Shown here: positions 34,129-44,748 of the stretch, one piece after another | Position numbering within the stretch: position 1 is the stretch's first letter | Layout: each line of letters opens with the position of its first letter | Translations under genes and position numbers: made by a program | Notes under the pieces: generated by a model | What the model was told of the DNA's origin: nothing | The model's database searches: none | What the model saw: the letters and a program-made list of their open reading frames with translations, nothing else | Origin: Vermamoeba vermiformis | Lineage: Eukaryota; Tubulinea; Echinamoebida | DNA length: 64,000 nt | Reading direction: 5' to 3' | Assembly (NCBI GenBank): GCA_045837725.1 | Contig: JBEWZL010000076.1 | Coordinates: forward strand, 434,001-498,000

Positions 34129-35799
34129 ATGGCTGATAAAAAGGATACTAAGCCCGAAAATACTAAACCAGAAGAAAATAAAGACAACAAAGATGAGAAG
34201 AAGGATCAAACCATCCGTGCTTTAGACGAGGGTGATATTCATATCTTACGCACCTACGTATGTATAAAGCATTTTGGTATTTTATTATTGCTTAGAAATT
34301 TATTTGGCGCATTATATTGAATTATAATTATTTTTTAGGGTCAAGGTCCGTACGACGCTGAAATAAAAACACTCGACGAAGACATTAAGAACATTGTCAA
34401 GCGCGTGAATGAGAGTTGCGGTAGGTGCTTGAAGTAGTGCTCTCAGTTCTCAAATTAACCATAATGCAGGCATCAAGGAATCAGATACTGGTCTTGCTCC
34501 ACCCAGCCAGTGGGACTTGGTAGCGGACAAACAAATGTTGCAAGAAGAACAACCTTTGCAAGTACGTATTTGTTGCTGGTTGGATGCACCACGAACAGTT
34601 TTGCAATTTGATTAAATTTCGCTGCTCGTTAGATGCACGCTTCATTTCAACTAGCACTCACCCTGATTATGACAATAGGTCGCACGTTGCACTAAGATCA
34701 TCAATCCAGGCCAAGAAGACGCCAAGTACATCATCAATGTCAAACAAATCGCCAAGTTTGTGGTTGGTCTCGGCGAGAAAGTGTCGCCCACTGACGTCGA
34801 AGAGGGCATGCGTGTCGGGTACGTAGCGCTGCTTAGCACGATTATAGGCGTATGAGATTAACAGAGCATCAGTGTGGACCGCAACAAGTATCAGATCCAG
34901 ATCCCCTTGCCACCGAAGATAGATCCAACAGTGACGATGATGACAGTCGAAGAGAAGCCAGACGTCACTTACGAACACTTGGGTGGTGTCAAAGAACAGC
35001 TCGAACGACTCCGCGAAGTCGTGGAACTGCCGCTGCTCGATGTACGTGTGCTGTGCTGTGTCTGACTGTCGACTAACCCGTTGTGCAGCCCGAGAGATTT
35101 GTGCGCTTAGGCATTGACCCCCCAAAGGGTGTCTTGCTCTACGGTCCTCCGGGCACGGGCAAGACTCTCGCTGCTCGTGCTGTTGCGAACAGAACTGATG
35201 CGACTTTCATTCGTGTGATCGGCAGTGAACTCGTGCAGAAGTACGTTGGTGAAGGTGCGCGCATGGTGCGTGAATTGTTCCAAATGGCGCGACAAAAGAA
35301 GGCTTGCGTCATCTTCTTCGATGAAGTCGACGCGATTGGTGGTGCGCGCTTTGACGACGGTGCTGGCGGTGACAACGAAGTGCAGCGTACGATGTTAGAA
35401 CTCATCAATCAATTGGACGGTTTTGACGCGAGAGGCAACATCAAAGTGCTGATGGCCACCAACAGACCTGACACACTCGATCCTGCACTCTTGCGTCCTG
35501 GTCGTCTTGATCGCAAGATTGAATTTGGCTTGCCTGATCTTGAAGGCCGCGCACACATCTTCAAGATTCACGCACAGACCATGAACGTTGCCCCTGGCAT
35601 TCGATTCGAGCTGTTAAGTCGCTTGTGTCCCAATGCCACTGGTGCCGATATCAGATCTGTTTGCACAGAGGCAGGTATGTTCGCCATTCGCGCAAGGAGG
35701 AAGACTGTGACCGAGAAGGACTACTTGGAAGCTATCAACAAGGTCATCAAGGCCTACGCCAAGTTCTCTGCCACTCCCAAATACATGGTCTACAACTAA
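34129..35799 (+). CDS. PSMC2: 26S proteasome regulatory ATPase RPT1 (PSMC2)
   Basis: AAA+ ATPase of the 19S base that unfolds substrates. A Lys/Glu/Asp-rich N-terminus ([19 protein letters not shown]) leads into [20 protein letters not shown], an OB-fold region ([39 protein letters not shown]), then [20 protein letters not shown], Walker A GPPGTGKT, Walker [17 protein letters not shown], the arginine-finger region [20 protein letters not shown], and the C-terminal KYMVYN. The [18 protein letters not shown] string is diagnostic for RPT1. Six exons; about 430 residues, usual length. Confidence 0.96.
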
Positions 35800-35887
35800 A
35801 CTCTTCTTGTAAATGTTAACTCTTGCAACACGCATTAAATCAACACTGTTTATTGATTGTAAACAACTCTGTATAGTCACTACTCTA

Positions 35888-37174
35888 TTACACGGATGAC
35901 AAGTCACTGCAACAAACAACGGATTAGCAAGTAGATGTAAGAGAGCAAGTTATGCACATCGTACCTTGAGTGCAGTGCGCTGCCAAATGTTCTGCGCTTC
36001 AGCAAGAGGGGTGTTTCAGGACGCACGAGTCGCGCGTCAGGTGTGAGCAGTGTGGGCAGACGAGGTTTACCTAGTTGAGGCATATAGGGCGATGGATTGC
36101 TGTTCGCTGCTGGGAATGGCAATCGAGCTCTGTGCTGCAAGCCAGTGATGCTGGGTCTCTGCGCCAACAATGAATTCGGCGATGCACTGCCCAATGCACT
36201 GTTCGGGGGACTGGCAGCGGACAGTCTCTTGCGCCGCAACAGCGAGAACTCTGTGTCAGTGGTGAGTGCCGAGCTGCAGTGCGACGTGTTACTTGCTGTC
36301 TAGCGCATCGGATTGCGCGCCTGGCACTGACGGTAGTGTGAGAGGAGCGCGCGGTGGCTCAGCACGCTGCACATTGTTCAATGGCGCTCTGTTGCTCAGT
36401 TGCGGTGAGGACACGCGTGCCTTGGTGTTCAGTGGCGATGTTGCGCGCTTAGCTGCGTCACCGGCTTGTTTGAGTGTCGTGTACAACTCTTCGAGCTTGC
36501 GTTTTTGTCTTACGGACCTCATGTTAGGCGAGTTAATAGCTTATTATTGCCTTACCGTGCTTTAGACGTGTATTTTTCAGTGAGATCTGCTATCTCGCGC
36601 TGATTTTTGTCACGTTCTTGACGCAGAGCTTCGAGTTGATCGTTGAGCAGTCGTTGTTGCGACTGCAACGATTGAATTTTCTCTTCTGCAGCGCGCTCTG
36701 CTTGCTGATATTTGAAGCGCAGTTCTTTGGCCTCTTTCTGCACCAGACTCACTTCTAACTCTTTTTGGAAATTCCAAAATTCAATGGCGCGAGAACTGGC
36801 CTCCAGCACTTTCAATTGTCAGCTCGTACTTCGTACAGTGTAATTATATATTGATAGCTTACCAAAGCGTGGCTCCATGCCGCATAAAGCAATCATCTTG
36901 TCCGTACTCGGCGCTAGTTCAACACCAGACACTCCGTTGCTGGAGCGGTAAACATCAATAATCAAACATCCGTATTAAGACTCGTACCTGCTAAGCACTT
37001 GATCGCATATTGGGCATTGTACAGAGTTGCTGAATTTTACTTGCGCGCATTCTTGACCTTGAAGTTCAAAATTAGGATTTCTTTAATTTGGACCTGCTTA
37101 CAAAAAATATGAGAGCATTGCGTTATATAGGCTAATCGCGCTCCCACGGCCGACCAGCATACGTTGCACTTCAT
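35888..37174 (-). CDS. HEI10/CCNB1IP1-like RING protein (meiotic crossover E3 ligase)
   Basis: HEI10-family RING ligases mark and promote meiotic crossovers. The start at 37174 gives MKCNVCWSAVGARLAYITQC, then SHIFCQECAQVKFSNSVQCP and ICDQVLS after an intron that splits the Cys codon: a small RING with the CPICDQVLS ending typical of HEI10. Next come MIALCGMEPRF, a coiled coil (IEFWNFQKELEVSLVQKEAK, EEKIQSLQSQQRLLNDQLEA), and VRQKRKLEELYTTLKQ, matching the RQKRKLDEMYDQLR block of animal HEI10. The tail is basic and Ser/Pro-rich (RRKRLSAASPPNSALGSASP), ending SALHSSDLSSV. About 7 exons. Joining the tail needs a 19-base intron at 36274-36292 or another unseen junction. Confidence 0.85.
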
Positions 37175-37332
37175 TGATTGTAGCAACAAACAACAAAAAA
37201 ATTCTTTGTCGTGTACTGGAAACTGAATGCGTCACGTGACTGGAAATTTCGCAAGGAAAACTCGTAGAGCCAGCAAGGTCAACAAGACAAGAACACATAT
37301 TCCAATTGGCAATAACTACGTTCATCAGACAC

Positions 37333-38328
37333 TTAAGTGCAGTCGCCCAGCACCTTGAAGCGCTCCTTGATCTGCACGAGTGTCCTATCATGCAGTGCAT
37401 TGTACCACTCGTCAGTCGTGTCCTCGCTGCACTCTGACTCGTCGCACAGTTCATCGTCGCGTATCAGTCGCCAGCTCGGGGTGTGAATCACAGTGCGCGG
37501 CGTGTCTTCAGTCACCATCAGATCTGTCAGCTTCTGCTCCTGCGCGTTAGACTCGTGTACGTGAGAGGTCAGCGGTACTCACTTCAAATGCTTGCGTGAA
37601 CTCCCAGAGTGCCTTGCCGAGTGTGTGGACAAAGTGCGCGTGGTGCTGTTTGAGGAGCGCGAGATTGAGCCACGCTGAGCGCTTCTTGTTCCACGCACTG
37701 AACTGCAGCGGCGTGCTCGTGGCGCAGAGGAAGGCGTAGAGGGCTTGAAAGTCATTCGCGCTCACTGCAGACTCGTGTACGTGCAGCGAGTAGTGGGACA
37801 GTTGCGTCTTGTGGTGCGTCTTCATCAGCTGGATCTTGTCTTGCAGTTTGAGGCGCGAGGTGTGGTACATCTGACTCTCAGAGCTCTGTCCTCGCGACAT
37901 GTACTGAGCTTTGCTGACCACTTGTTTTTTATCGACAATATTCGCTAGTAAATCCTCTTCTGCCTCGCTGCATGTCACAAGCTCCTTTACATCTGCATCT
38001 CGATTAGGCGGCGGTAGCGTTAATTTAAATTTAATATTACCAGATGTATTCAGTCCTTTATATAACCGAGCAGGTGTTAATCTCCAAAAGCTGACATATT
38101 TTGTAGTAGATTTTTCATAAAATATTTTTATGCGCCCAAGGGTAGCTGATTGCGAGTCATCTTTGGCTTTAAATAGCACGCAGTCCCCTATTAATTTTAT
38201 TGGTAATTATTCATTAAAAGCTTTCGCTGGTATTACGCACCAATACGCAGGAGCGTGGTGTTGTTCAATTGAACCGATGCGTAATAAGCTTGATCGTTCA
38301 CTGTCTCCAAACAAGGACCGTGCCACAT
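37333..38328 (-). CDS. BAH-domain protein, function unknown
   Basis: Three exons. The first (38328) gives MWHGPCLETVNDQAYYASVQ and LNNTTLLRIG; the second opens DCVLFKAKDDSQSATLGRIK and IFYEKSTTKYVSFWRLTPAR, the strand pattern of a bromo-adjacent homology (BAH) domain (D-x-V-L-F-K, G-R-I, W-x-R/F-W-R-L). After the BAH fold come about 130 helical residues with SKAQYMSRGQSSESQM, HHKTQLSHYSLHVHESAVSA and FSAWNKKRSAWLNLALLKQH, and the last exon is acidic (DDELCDESECSEDTTDEWYN), ending RFKVLGDCT. No PHD, SET, AAA or methyltransferase domain is present, so it is not ORC1, DNMT1 or a SIR3 homologue as read. Likely nuclear and chromatin-linked, by inference. Same strand as HEI10, 160 bases apart. Confidence 0.65.
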
Positions 38329-38555
38329 GGTTGAATGCTCTTACTTTGTGTGCGCGACTACTTCCGATCCATTTCCTTCACAGGGAGTTTTCGATTGATC
38401 ACGTGTCGGACCAAAAATAGCAATTTGTTCAGGGAAAAAATAACAACAAGCCTTGTGTGGGACTACTCAACCACACAAATTTTGCTTGTTAATGGAAACA
38501 CCAACGAACGCGAATTAATCGAATTAAAAGAAAATGAACAGAAATTCAGCGAAAA

Positions 38556-39509
38556 ATGAACGCCGAGCAGATTCAGGACGAGTTCGAGACGTTAAATAAA
38601 TTGCATCGTCATCACTCCTTCGATACATCAACTGCTTTCAAATACATGACTAGAAACAGGTAATGACTCAGGTGACATGTCTATTAGCCCCACTAACCGT
38701 TCTGGTCTAGATACAAAGATGTGCTTGCAGTAGAACACAGTCGCGTCAAGTTGAACAAGACCAAAAGAGATTATATCAATGCTAATTGGGTCCCAATGAT
38801 GACCTGCACGACCAACAATGCCGTGCCACTCAGTTGCGACGAGAGTGCGTACTTTATCAACACGCAAGCCCCAACACCCCACAGCACCAAGCACTTCTGG
38901 TCCATGGTCTGGGAGCAGCGCATTGCACTGGTCGTGATGCTCACGCAAGAGACTGAAGATGGACGCAAGAAAGCCGATCGGTACTGGCCCGCGCACACTG
39001 GTCTCGAAGAACACTACGGGGACTACACAGTGCACCTCACGCACCAGTACTCTGCGCTCAATGCCGCGTGTGTCATCAGAGTGCTCACACTGCGCAGTGT
39101 TCAGCACACCGAGTCGCGCACCATCTATCACATCCAGTACGTGGCGTGGCCAGATCGCGGAGTGCCGAGTGATGTGCTGTCGTTCATGCGACTGCTCGAT
39201 ATGACGCGCGTGTTGCACCACAAGCTGCGCGGTCCTCTGTGCGTGATGTGCAGTGCGGGCATTGGTCGCACCGGTACCTTCACTGCGCTGTACAGTCTCA
39301 TGCTGCATCTGCTCACTGCACGACACTGCTGCAGCATTGCCAAGCTCGTGCATCACTTGCGACTGTATCGACCAGGCTCTGTGCAGACACTCGCGCAGTA
39401 TCAGTTCATCTATCAAGCTGCGCATTGGTTGCAGCAGATCTACTCGCCAGTACGCGCCACGGATAAGCCTGCAGAGCACATCGCTGAACACGCCACGCTA
39501 GTGCGCTAA
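38556..39509 (+). CDS. Classical protein tyrosine phosphatase with Met in place of the signature His
   Basis: Non-receptor PTP domain of about 300 residues with no other domain. It starts MNAEQIQDEFETLNKLHRHH; the intron near 38660 leads to RYKDVLAVEHSRVKLNKTKR and DYINANWVPM. Further motifs: FINTQAPTPHSTKHFWSMVW, LTQETEDGRKKADRYWP, IQYVAWPDRGVPSDV (intact WPD loop), and the active site VMCSAGIGRTGTFTA, then the Q-loop YRPGSVQTLAQYQFIY. The catalytic Cys and the P-loop Arg are present, but the near-universal His before the Cys is Met. Divergent from the BAH gene, starts about 230 bases apart. The family resembles animal PTPN types. Confidence 0.9.
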
Positions 39510-39697
39510 CATTGTAATAATAGAGACATCACCAATTTTGTCAGTTGTGGTGATAGTATTGTAAATACTTGTACAATTAAATCAAATTCTTTGCGGCAGA
39601 TCTGTGTTCGTTTGCAAATTTTTGTTTATTTATAAAGCTTGAGAATACATGTCCATTCTGGATAAATAACACCCTCGTTAGGCACTACCATTCACGC

Positions 39698-41395
39698 TTA
39701 GACATTGAGCAACAATCGTTGCGGATCTTCGATCAAGAACTTGATGCGACGCAAGAACGACACAGCCTCGAGACCATCGACCAAGCGGTGATCGTAGGTG
39801 AGTGCGAGGTACATGATGGGTCGAATGGCAATCTGATCGTGTCCGTCCTTGTCCGTGATGACCACAGGGCGCTTGTTGATGGCGTGCATGCCCAGGATGG
39901 CACTCTGCGGCGGATTGATGATCGGTGTGCCGAACAGCGAGCCATAGACACCGCCGTTGGAGATGGTGAAGGTACCGCCAGTGGTGTCCTCGACCTTGAT
40001 CTTGAACTCACGTGCCTTGACAGCGAGTTCTCCGAGTGTCTTTTCAATCTGCGCGAAGGAGAGCAGATGTGCATTGCGAATCACGGGCACCACCAGCCCA
40101 TTGGGTGTCGCGACTGCCACTGATATGTCCACGTAGTCGCGGTACACGATGTGATCACCGTCGATCACTGCATTCACCACGGGCCACTCGGTCAATGCAA
40201 TCGCTGCAGCCTTGACGAATGCACTCATGAAGCCGAGCTTGACGCCGTGTCGCTTGGCAAAGTCGTCCTTGTACTTGTCGCGCAGGGCCATGATCGCACC
40301 CATGTCGCACTCTTGGAATGTGGTCAGCATCGCGTAGGTGTTCTGCGAGGCCTTCAAGCGCTGTGCAATGCGTTCACGAATCATGCGCATCTTCTCGCGT
40401 CGTTCGCTGCGCGTGACACCCATCGCGGGGGCGGATGTGGCGGGCTTGGACTCTTCTTTCTTGGGCTTGGCGACCTCTTTGGGGGCCTCTTTGGGGCTCT
40501 CTTTGGGCACCTCCTTGCTCTCTTTGGGTGCAGCTGCTGCGGGCTTGGGCGCGCTCTTGGTGACGGCGCCGAGCTTGAGCTTGTACAAGTTCTGTCCCAC
40601 ACGCACCGTGTCGCCGACATTGAGGCCGAACAGATCGAGCAGCACGCCACTCTCTTTGGCGGGCAAGTCAATTGAGGTCTTGTCGGTCTCCAGCGTCAGC
40701 ACCACGTCGTCAACTGCGATCTGATCGCCCACATTCTTGCGCCACTCCAAGATGCGACCTTCCACCACACTGTCGGCGAGAGGAGGCACGACTACAATCT
40801 TTTCACCTATAATGCGAGTCAGTAGCTGCGTTGTGTCGGCTGTACGCTGTATATTTGCACTGCAGATCGAGAATGAATTCATTGCTGAAAATGGCTTCAT
40901 TGTGCTCAATTAATATAGGCATAATATTGTTGATAATTATGGTGGTCAGTTATAGCAGTAAGACAGCATATACGCCGAGCTAACTCCGAAAATTATCCGC
41001 GCGAGAAAATTAATAAAAAAAAAATAAACAATTATTGTAGTCGTGTACTATTAGTCATATACCTTCAGTGCTGTACAATCTGACTTGGGATTTGTTTAAC
41101 AGAGGAAATGCACTGAGTTGGTGGTGAGTGTTCAGGGAGACAGATGTGCCCCAAGTCGTACGCGCGAGTTGCCGTGAACGACGCAGTGCGAAGAGTGATT
41201 GCGCGGCTGTGTCGTGTGGCACATTGACACTGACTGGCGCCACACTGCCGTGCGACTTGCTCTTGCTCAGCGTCTGCGAGGTGATGACCTGACAGATGTG
41301 ACTTCAATACGTGCACGCGCGACTACTACGACACGTACCTGTATGGGACGCGTGCTGATCCAACCAGCAATAGCACTGACTTGCTTGGACAACAT
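39698..41395 (-). CDS. DLST: Dihydrolipoyl succinyltransferase, E2 of 2-oxoglutarate dehydrogenase
   Basis: TCA-cycle enzyme transferring succinyl groups to CoA in the matrix. The first exon is a presequence ([19 protein letters not shown]), the second an Arg/Ser-rich stretch ending QVRLYSTEG, a likely cleavage region. Then the lipoyl domain ([40 protein letters not shown]), a Pro/Lys/Glu/Ala linker ([20 protein letters not shown]), and the catalytic domain ([58 protein letters not shown] with the active-site His). There is no E3-binding domain between them, as in animal DLST. Three or four exons; start 41395, stop TAA at 39698. Confidence 0.95.
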
Positions 41396-41647
41396 GTTGT
41401 GGATGTGTTCCTGTCAGGAGTTAATAAACGAACTGATGATTGTAAATTCACTCCAAGTCGAGCAGAACACAACTGACTGCAAACACTAGGGCCTAGTTGT
41501 ATATATATATAGAGTGTTCATCAGCTGCATATTTAGAGTATTTAATTACTGCAATCATTTCAAGGTATCGCAAAAGAGATCGCGATCAGAATTAATAATC
41601 TAAAATTCAAGGGATTTATAATTAACACGCACACTATATATATCAGC

Positions 41648-42527
41648 ATGCAGACAGTAGATCGCACTCGCTTTCACGCCGAACAGACCACGATCGCACC
41701 CAAACTGAAGGCAGTGCGCGTCACCGACAAACGGCGTGATGACCGCGCAGCGAATCAATTTCGACCGATATGTAAGTGCCTAGTCGTGGTTATTATGCTA
41801 GTACTCGTATTGATCGCCATGCTAGTCACACGCACAGGGGTGGTCAGTCACGCAGCTGGATCTGCTTATTTAGAAGTGAACCACACCAAGCTCATCTGTT
41901 CCATGTACGCACCAATAGATAACAATACAAGACTAGCATTATTAATATTATATATGCAGCTATGGTCCTCGGCCAGCCACAGGACTCGACTACGCAGATC
42001 GAGGTCTGTTGCACTGCGAAGTCAAGTACGCGAGCTGGGCCAGTGCGCAGCGCGGTCAAGCACGTCAATACGAGAAAGAGGAGCGCGCACTGGCCTCTAC
42101 ACTCGAGAAGTGCTTTCACATGGCCATTGATCTGGATCGCTATCCCAAGTCCATCATCGACATCAATCTCTTGGTGCTTGAAGATGACGGTGCAGTACTC
42201 GCGCATGCCATCAATGCGACCAGCTTGGCGCTAGTTGATGCCACCATTCACTTGTTCGATCTGGTCACTGCCTCGTCTGTAGGCTATTTACACAACAAAT
42301 TGCTGTTGGATCCAGACCACGAAGAAGAGAGTCAACTGAGCGGCAGTCTGACACTCGCCTACATGACTGCAGTACAACGTGTTGCGCAAGTCGAGCAGAG
42401 TGGAGAGCTTCAGATTGATGTAGTTGTTCAAGGAACCAAGTTATGCATTGATGGCGCTATTCAAGCCCACGCATTGTTTTCAAAACACTTAAAAGAGCAC
42501 ATCAAAAATAAACGGCCAGCAAGCTAA
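41648..42527 (+). CDS. EXOSC6: Exosome core subunit MTR3 (EXOSC6), RNase PH fold
   Basis: Ring subunit of the RNA exosome. It begins MQTVDRTRFHAEQTTIAPKL; exon 1 ends in FRPI and a second exon gives HAAGSAYLEVNHTKLICSMY, the RNase PH opening. The last exon reads GRPQDST-like loop, LHCEVKYASWASAQRGQARQ, EERALASTLEKCFHMAIDLD, SIIDINLLVLEDDGAVLAHA, VDATIHLFDLVTASSVGYLH and KLLLDPDHEEESQLSGSLTL. The LLLDP-EE string and the overall spacing favour MTR3 over RRP41 or RRP46. Eukaryotic MTR3 is catalytically dead; the active-site residues were not checked one by one. About 240 residues. Confidence 0.82.
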
Positions 42528-44748
42528 TTGTAGAGTTTTTGGCTTTTAATCAGTCTTGTTGTTGAGAAGGATTTAGTTACAGACAGATCTTGGGTATTTT
42601 TGATAATCCTATCATAAACTACGCAGTAATAACATTAATTTTCAACCAATGGCACTGCTTTAGAACTAAAACGATAGCCCAATTTACACCAAGTCTTGTC
42701 TTTTTTTGGTCACATCCTTCCAACAAGTTAGGGGTTTTTTGCTGATTAGAGATGGATTTGTACATTGTTGAAACCTTTCAAAGGGCTCTGGCTTGAATAG
42801 ATTATCATATTTGCCCCCTGAGAGCTGGCCCTGCGTAGTAGAATTCAGAGAAAAGAGAGTTCTACACAGATCAATGCCTGCTTTTGAGGTCAACCTGTCC
42901 TAAGATGTAGTGGTCCATGGCATTCGTTTGGGGTAGGTGACAGCAGAATCGCCTTGGAGGTCGACCTGTCCTATTAAGACATGGTGTCCGTCCAGGGACG
43001 AGGAGTCTGCTGACGTTAGTAATTGATGAAATTTAATTCTGCTGCTGCAGTAGGCAGAGCATATACAGAATACTAGTAGGTACGAGCTTTGCATCTGTAT
43101 CAGCTTCTGGCCACTGGAGATTGAGAAAGAATTGTAATCACCATACATTGGAAAGTTGGATATTTCAGCGTAATGGTAGCATCTGTAGAGCAAATAACAT
43201 CTTCGCAACCAGGATATGTATGCTGCCAAAAGAACAGTTAACATCCTACCCAAAAATCGTCTCCCATTTAAGCCTGGTAAATATGCACTTCTGCAACTAT
43301 ACCAGAAATGGAATATTGTGAATGAGAGTATCTCATAATAAAGTGCAAATGTAGACTCTTTCTATTGAACTCTGACATGTCCACTACATTGTAAACGATT
43401 TCATATGTCATGCCAAGCTGCAGTTATCAAAATCTTTGTTACTCGAGACTTTTGGAAGGAGATTTGAAATACTAAGGAACTTTCCTCAACTCAATTCCTA
43501 GAGGTTGGCTAGCAAGGAAACCAACTCATTAAAATATTTGCATCCACTACAATTTGGTGCTATTGGCTTTTTATTCCATGAGAACCTAGTGACGGCAGAC
43601 GCTGTCCAGTCCGGACACCCTGTCCAAATTGGACACCCTGCTCAACTTGTGCAGGACAACCTCCCTAGGCAAAGAATCCCTGTCACAAGGTTCATGGAGG
43701 CCAGACCAAACGGACAGATAGACGAGAAATTTTTTAGTGCTGGACATTTGTCCATCCAGGGTTGCTGCATCCGCTGATGTTAGTAATTGACCAACTTCTA
43801 CCAAACTCTGCCATTAGCATCAGTGGACCCAAGAAGCACTACTATTGGCATCAGGAGGCTTTGGGCTAAACGCCAGAGGCTGAAAATGGCAATGTTCTGC
43901 AAAGAACTTAAGTACTAGAATTTTGTTCTATTGGCTGCAATATCATTTAAAGTTTGGAATTACCTAGACCTATCACTGTATAACAAGAAAATATAAGTAA
44001 TCATCAAAGATATTGTAGTGACAGCAATTTGTAAATTTTCAGCATTAAGTATGAACCCACCCACCAGCACATATTTGGTACAACACAACTATACGTATTT
44101 TATGCAACACTGAACTTTGGCTACAATACATTGTCACCTAGCTATGCAAAAATTTTTGAATCATCCATACTTTTTTATGTTGTAACTTTGTCCAGCTGGT
44201 GGCAGACCTTGTTATAATGAAGGGATATGCTTAATCATATGGTGGCAAACCTTTTTATAATGAAGGGATTAGGTTAATCTTACATTGCATAAAGATACCT
44301 TGTGAAAATCTTCATACTGTATGATATATGGTTGGTGGACGTGCCGTCATGGTGGATGTCCAAGGAGGTGTTGGGGTCTGCCAGGCCAAAAAGCAGCTGC
44401 TGGCATTCACAACGGAATAAGATTGGCAGTGTGGGCAGTCATCCACCTACATGGCCTAGCAAACCTCCATTTCCTAACAGCCTCCACCAGAGTACTGCCC
44501 AGTGTCCATAGAGCAAAACGTATTTTCGAGAGACAATGATTCATTAACTATTCTTTGTTGCTTTAAGGTGACCCCGACTTTAACCTGCCAAAATAAGTAG
44601 TAAGTGCACGAGGCAATAAACCATGAATTTACTTACTTATCGTTTGTCATTTTAAATGATTAAGTGATAAATCGTTGCTTAGCCTGTTGTTTTGATCATT
44701 CATGAGCCAGTTCAGTCACTCTCACCGAAGCATTGAACACCACGCGTC
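42528..44748. repeat. Gene-free island of diverged, CpG-poor repeats
   Basis: About 2.2 kb with no credible gene, the longest such stretch here. It contains two diverged copies of a 42-base block (42985-43026 and 43749-43790, about three quarters identical, both ending GCTGAYGTTAGTAATTGA), two copies of a shorter block (from 42886 and from 42957, sharing GAGGTCRACCTGTCC), clustered GGACA/TGTCC words near 43605-43670, and a 43-base tandem duplication at 44198-44283. CG dinucleotides are sparse while TG and CA are common, unlike the flanking genes. Several differences between copies are CG versus TG/CA. It looks like decayed repetitive or mobile DNA of unknown family. Confidence 0.55.
44198..44283. 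repeat. 43-base tandem duplication
   Basis: Two adjacent copies, 44198-44240 and 44241-44283, both beginning GGTGGCARACCTT and sharing TTATAATGAAGGGAT. About 85% identical. Lies inside the CpG-poor island. Confidence 0.85.

Noticed and set aside
43586-43804. Short minus-strand frames in the CpG-poor island (for example the 72-codon one here) as genes
   Set aside because: No motif, no splice context; they overlap diverged repeat blocks, and the related frame near 42900-43253 matches only over the repeated block.
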